DNA of 64,000 bases, from assembly GCF_014205175.1 (NCBI RefSeq), contig NZ_JACHNA010000001.1:620001-684000 (forward strand). Direction: 5' to 3'. Positions within the stretch are counted from its first letter, which is position 1. Each line of letters begins with the position of its first letter. The notes beneath the pieces are model-generated. The model did no database searches, was not told where the DNA came from, and saw nothing but the letters and a program-made list of their open reading frames with translations. Source of the stretch: Micrococcus cohnii. GTDB taxonomy: Bacteria > Actinomycetota > Actinomycetes > Actinomycetales > Micrococcaceae. Shown piece by piece: positions 62,908 to 64,000 of the stretch. Both the position numbers and the translations under genes were made by a program.

Positions 62908-64000
62908 TCAGGCCGACAGCGGCGGACGCACGGCCCCGGCGTACTCGTCGTTCACGTCGTATCCCGCCAGCGACGTGATCTCGATGGTCTTCCCGGTGGC
63001 GGGCGAGTGCATGATCTTCCCGTCGCCGATGTAGACGGCGACGTGACGGATGCGTGCGGCACCGCGGCCCAGGGAGAAGAACACCAGGTCGCCGGACTGC
63101 AGGTCCGCGCGGTCCACCTTCGGCAAGCCGGAGCTGTGCAACTGCGGGCCCGAGTCGCGCGGCAACAGGATGCCGTGGTGGCGGTAGATCGAGTATGTGA
63201 ATCCCGAGCAGTCGAAGCCGTAGGAGCTCATGCCGGCCCACAGGTACTTCAGGCCGAGGAAGCGCTGGCCCGTGGCGATCACGTCGGCGGCAGTGCGGTC
63301 CGAGGGGAGCTCGTCGGGCCCGAGCACGCGCACGGCGTCGGCGGGCAGCCACGCGGGATCGGCACCCGGCACCGCCACCATGACGGCGGCGTCGGTCTTC
63401 TTGAGCACGGGCAGCCGGGTCTCGAAGGAGACGGGCGTGCGCGGGCGGGTGCCGTCGCGGTCCTCGGCGAGGTGGGTCTTCGTGGCGGTGACGACGGCGG
63501 TATCGCCCTGGCCGGCGTTCCTGTCGAACCCGGGGTCGGTGACCAGTTGGCGGGCCGGCACCCAACCGCTGATGCCATCGGCCTGACCCGGGGCGGCCTG
63601 GTCGTTGAAACCGACCTTCGCCCAGGAGCCGGAGACGGTCTGCACCGTGACCGGCGCGCCGAGCAGCCCCTGAGTCTGGGTTCGGCCCAGCAGCCACTTG
63701 CGCGAGCTGAACGTGCTCAGGGCCGAGGTCCACGCCTCCATGTCCACGGGGACAGAAGCCGAGGGCTCGTCAAGGCCCGTGCGCAGCTGCCCTGGCTCGA
63801 GCCAGGCGTTGGCGACGGCCACCTTGACGAAGGCCTGATCGCCCTCGCGCACGGCGCGCGCCGGCCCCGCATCGCCCTGCGAGCCGGGTGTGCCGTGCTG
63901 TCGGCGGGGGCCATCGGCGGCGTCGGCGGCCGAGGCCGACAGGCGTTCGAGCGCGTCGTGGACCTGCCGCACGGCCGGCAGGGTGGACGAGGCGGCGAGC
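62908..64000 (-). CDS. NlpC/P60-family peptidase with N-terminal SH3-like region, 5' end outside the window
   Basis: A C40-type cysteine peptidase, expected to cut peptidoglycan stem peptides or related amide bonds outside the cytoplasm. Active-site Cys is in YGFDCSGFTYSIYRHHGI, followed by PRDSGPQ, LQSGDLVFF, and the catalytic His in IRHVAVYIGDGKIMHSP. Two SH3-like segments (about SALSTFSSRKWLLG and SGWVPARQLVTD) precede the domain. A GTG at 63972 has no Shine-Dalgarno, and the frame continues openly to the edge (LAASSTLPAVRQV), so the gene is probably truncated by the window. A signal peptide would lie outside it. Confidence 0.9.
   Translation of the reverse strand, partial: LAASSTLPAVRQVHDALERLSASAADAADGPRRQHGTPGSQGDAGPARAVREGDQAFVKVAVANAWLEPGQLRTGLDEPSASVPVDMEAWTSALSTFSSRKWLLGRTQTQGLLGAPVTVQTVSGSWAKVGFNDQAAPGQADGISGWVPARQLVTDPGFDRNAGQGDTAVVTATKTHLAEDRDGTRPRTPVSFETRLPVLKKTDAAVMVAVPGADPAWLPADAVRVLGPDELPSDRTAADVIATGQRFLGLKYLWAGMSSYGFDCSGFTYSIYRHHGILLPRDSGPQLHSSGLPKVDRADLQSGDLVFFSLGRGAARIRHVAVYIGDGKIMHSPATGKTIEITSLAGYDVNDEYAGAVRPPLSA

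Overview
The window is a GC-rich chromosome segment (about 70% G+C by eye, with a visible dip near 25.25-26.1 kb). It suggests an actinobacterium, most likely of the Micrococcaceae (Micrococcus/Kocuria-like). The reasons are the many GTG starts, polyprenol-phosphomannose-dependent mannosyltransferases, paired clpP1-clpP2, an Rv2466c-like DsbA-fold protein, a GlbO-type globin, an ileS T-box of the translational type, and many genes preceded by a -10 hexamer six or seven bases from the start codon (leaderless mRNAs). I see no prophage, transposase, CRISPR array, rRNA operon or defence island. Most of the window is housekeeping chromosome, and the unusual features are local gene-architecture oddities.

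Region 1 (0-12.6 kb): the end of gnd, an exported M14 carboxypeptidase, cysK-cysE, msrA, a nif3-cdsZ-RNase H run in which RNase H is fused to a VOC domain and the CdsZ-like protein has lost its zinc ribbon, yaaA, a small membrane protein next to a decayed SGNH-hydrolase lipoprotein gene, RNase P RNA, a long-form GAPDH, def, an ABM-domain protein, tRNA-His and orn.

Region 2 (12.6-24.7 kb): three overlapping membrane glycosyltransferase genes (two MptB-like, one GT87) meeting a DUF2079 protein, probably serving lipomannan-type glycan synthesis; tRNA-Arg; an SSB paralogue without the usual acidic tip; ettA; tesB; an unrecognised protein; and an OsmC-truncated haemoglobin fusion.

Region 3 (24.7-33 kb): a coupled lipoprotein/PKD-domain exported pair with low GC at its centre, pepN, a Tat-exported alpha/beta hydrolase resembling the cutinase/PET-hydrolase family, rpiB-nei, a small membrane protein and tRNA-Gly with a classic terminator.

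Region 4 (33-50.2 kb): tRNA-Pro, tig, clpP1-clpP2 with a ClgR-like site, clpX, a DsbA-fold protein, valS divergent from a DUF488 gene, an SDR, a membrane protein whose 3' end overlaps the ileS T-box leader, then ileS-folC-DUF4233-ndk, and a VKOR-family thiol oxidoreductase.

Region 5 (50.5-64 kb): rne, rplU-rpmA-obgE-proB, proA, a small membrane protein, nadD-rsfS-histidine phosphatase, a convergent pair of near-identical tRNA-Ala genes flanking a long palindrome, an aquaporin and a truncated NlpC/P60 protein. Coordinates of starts were chosen from Shine-Dalgarno sequences, overlaps or the leaderless pattern, and no similarity search was run.
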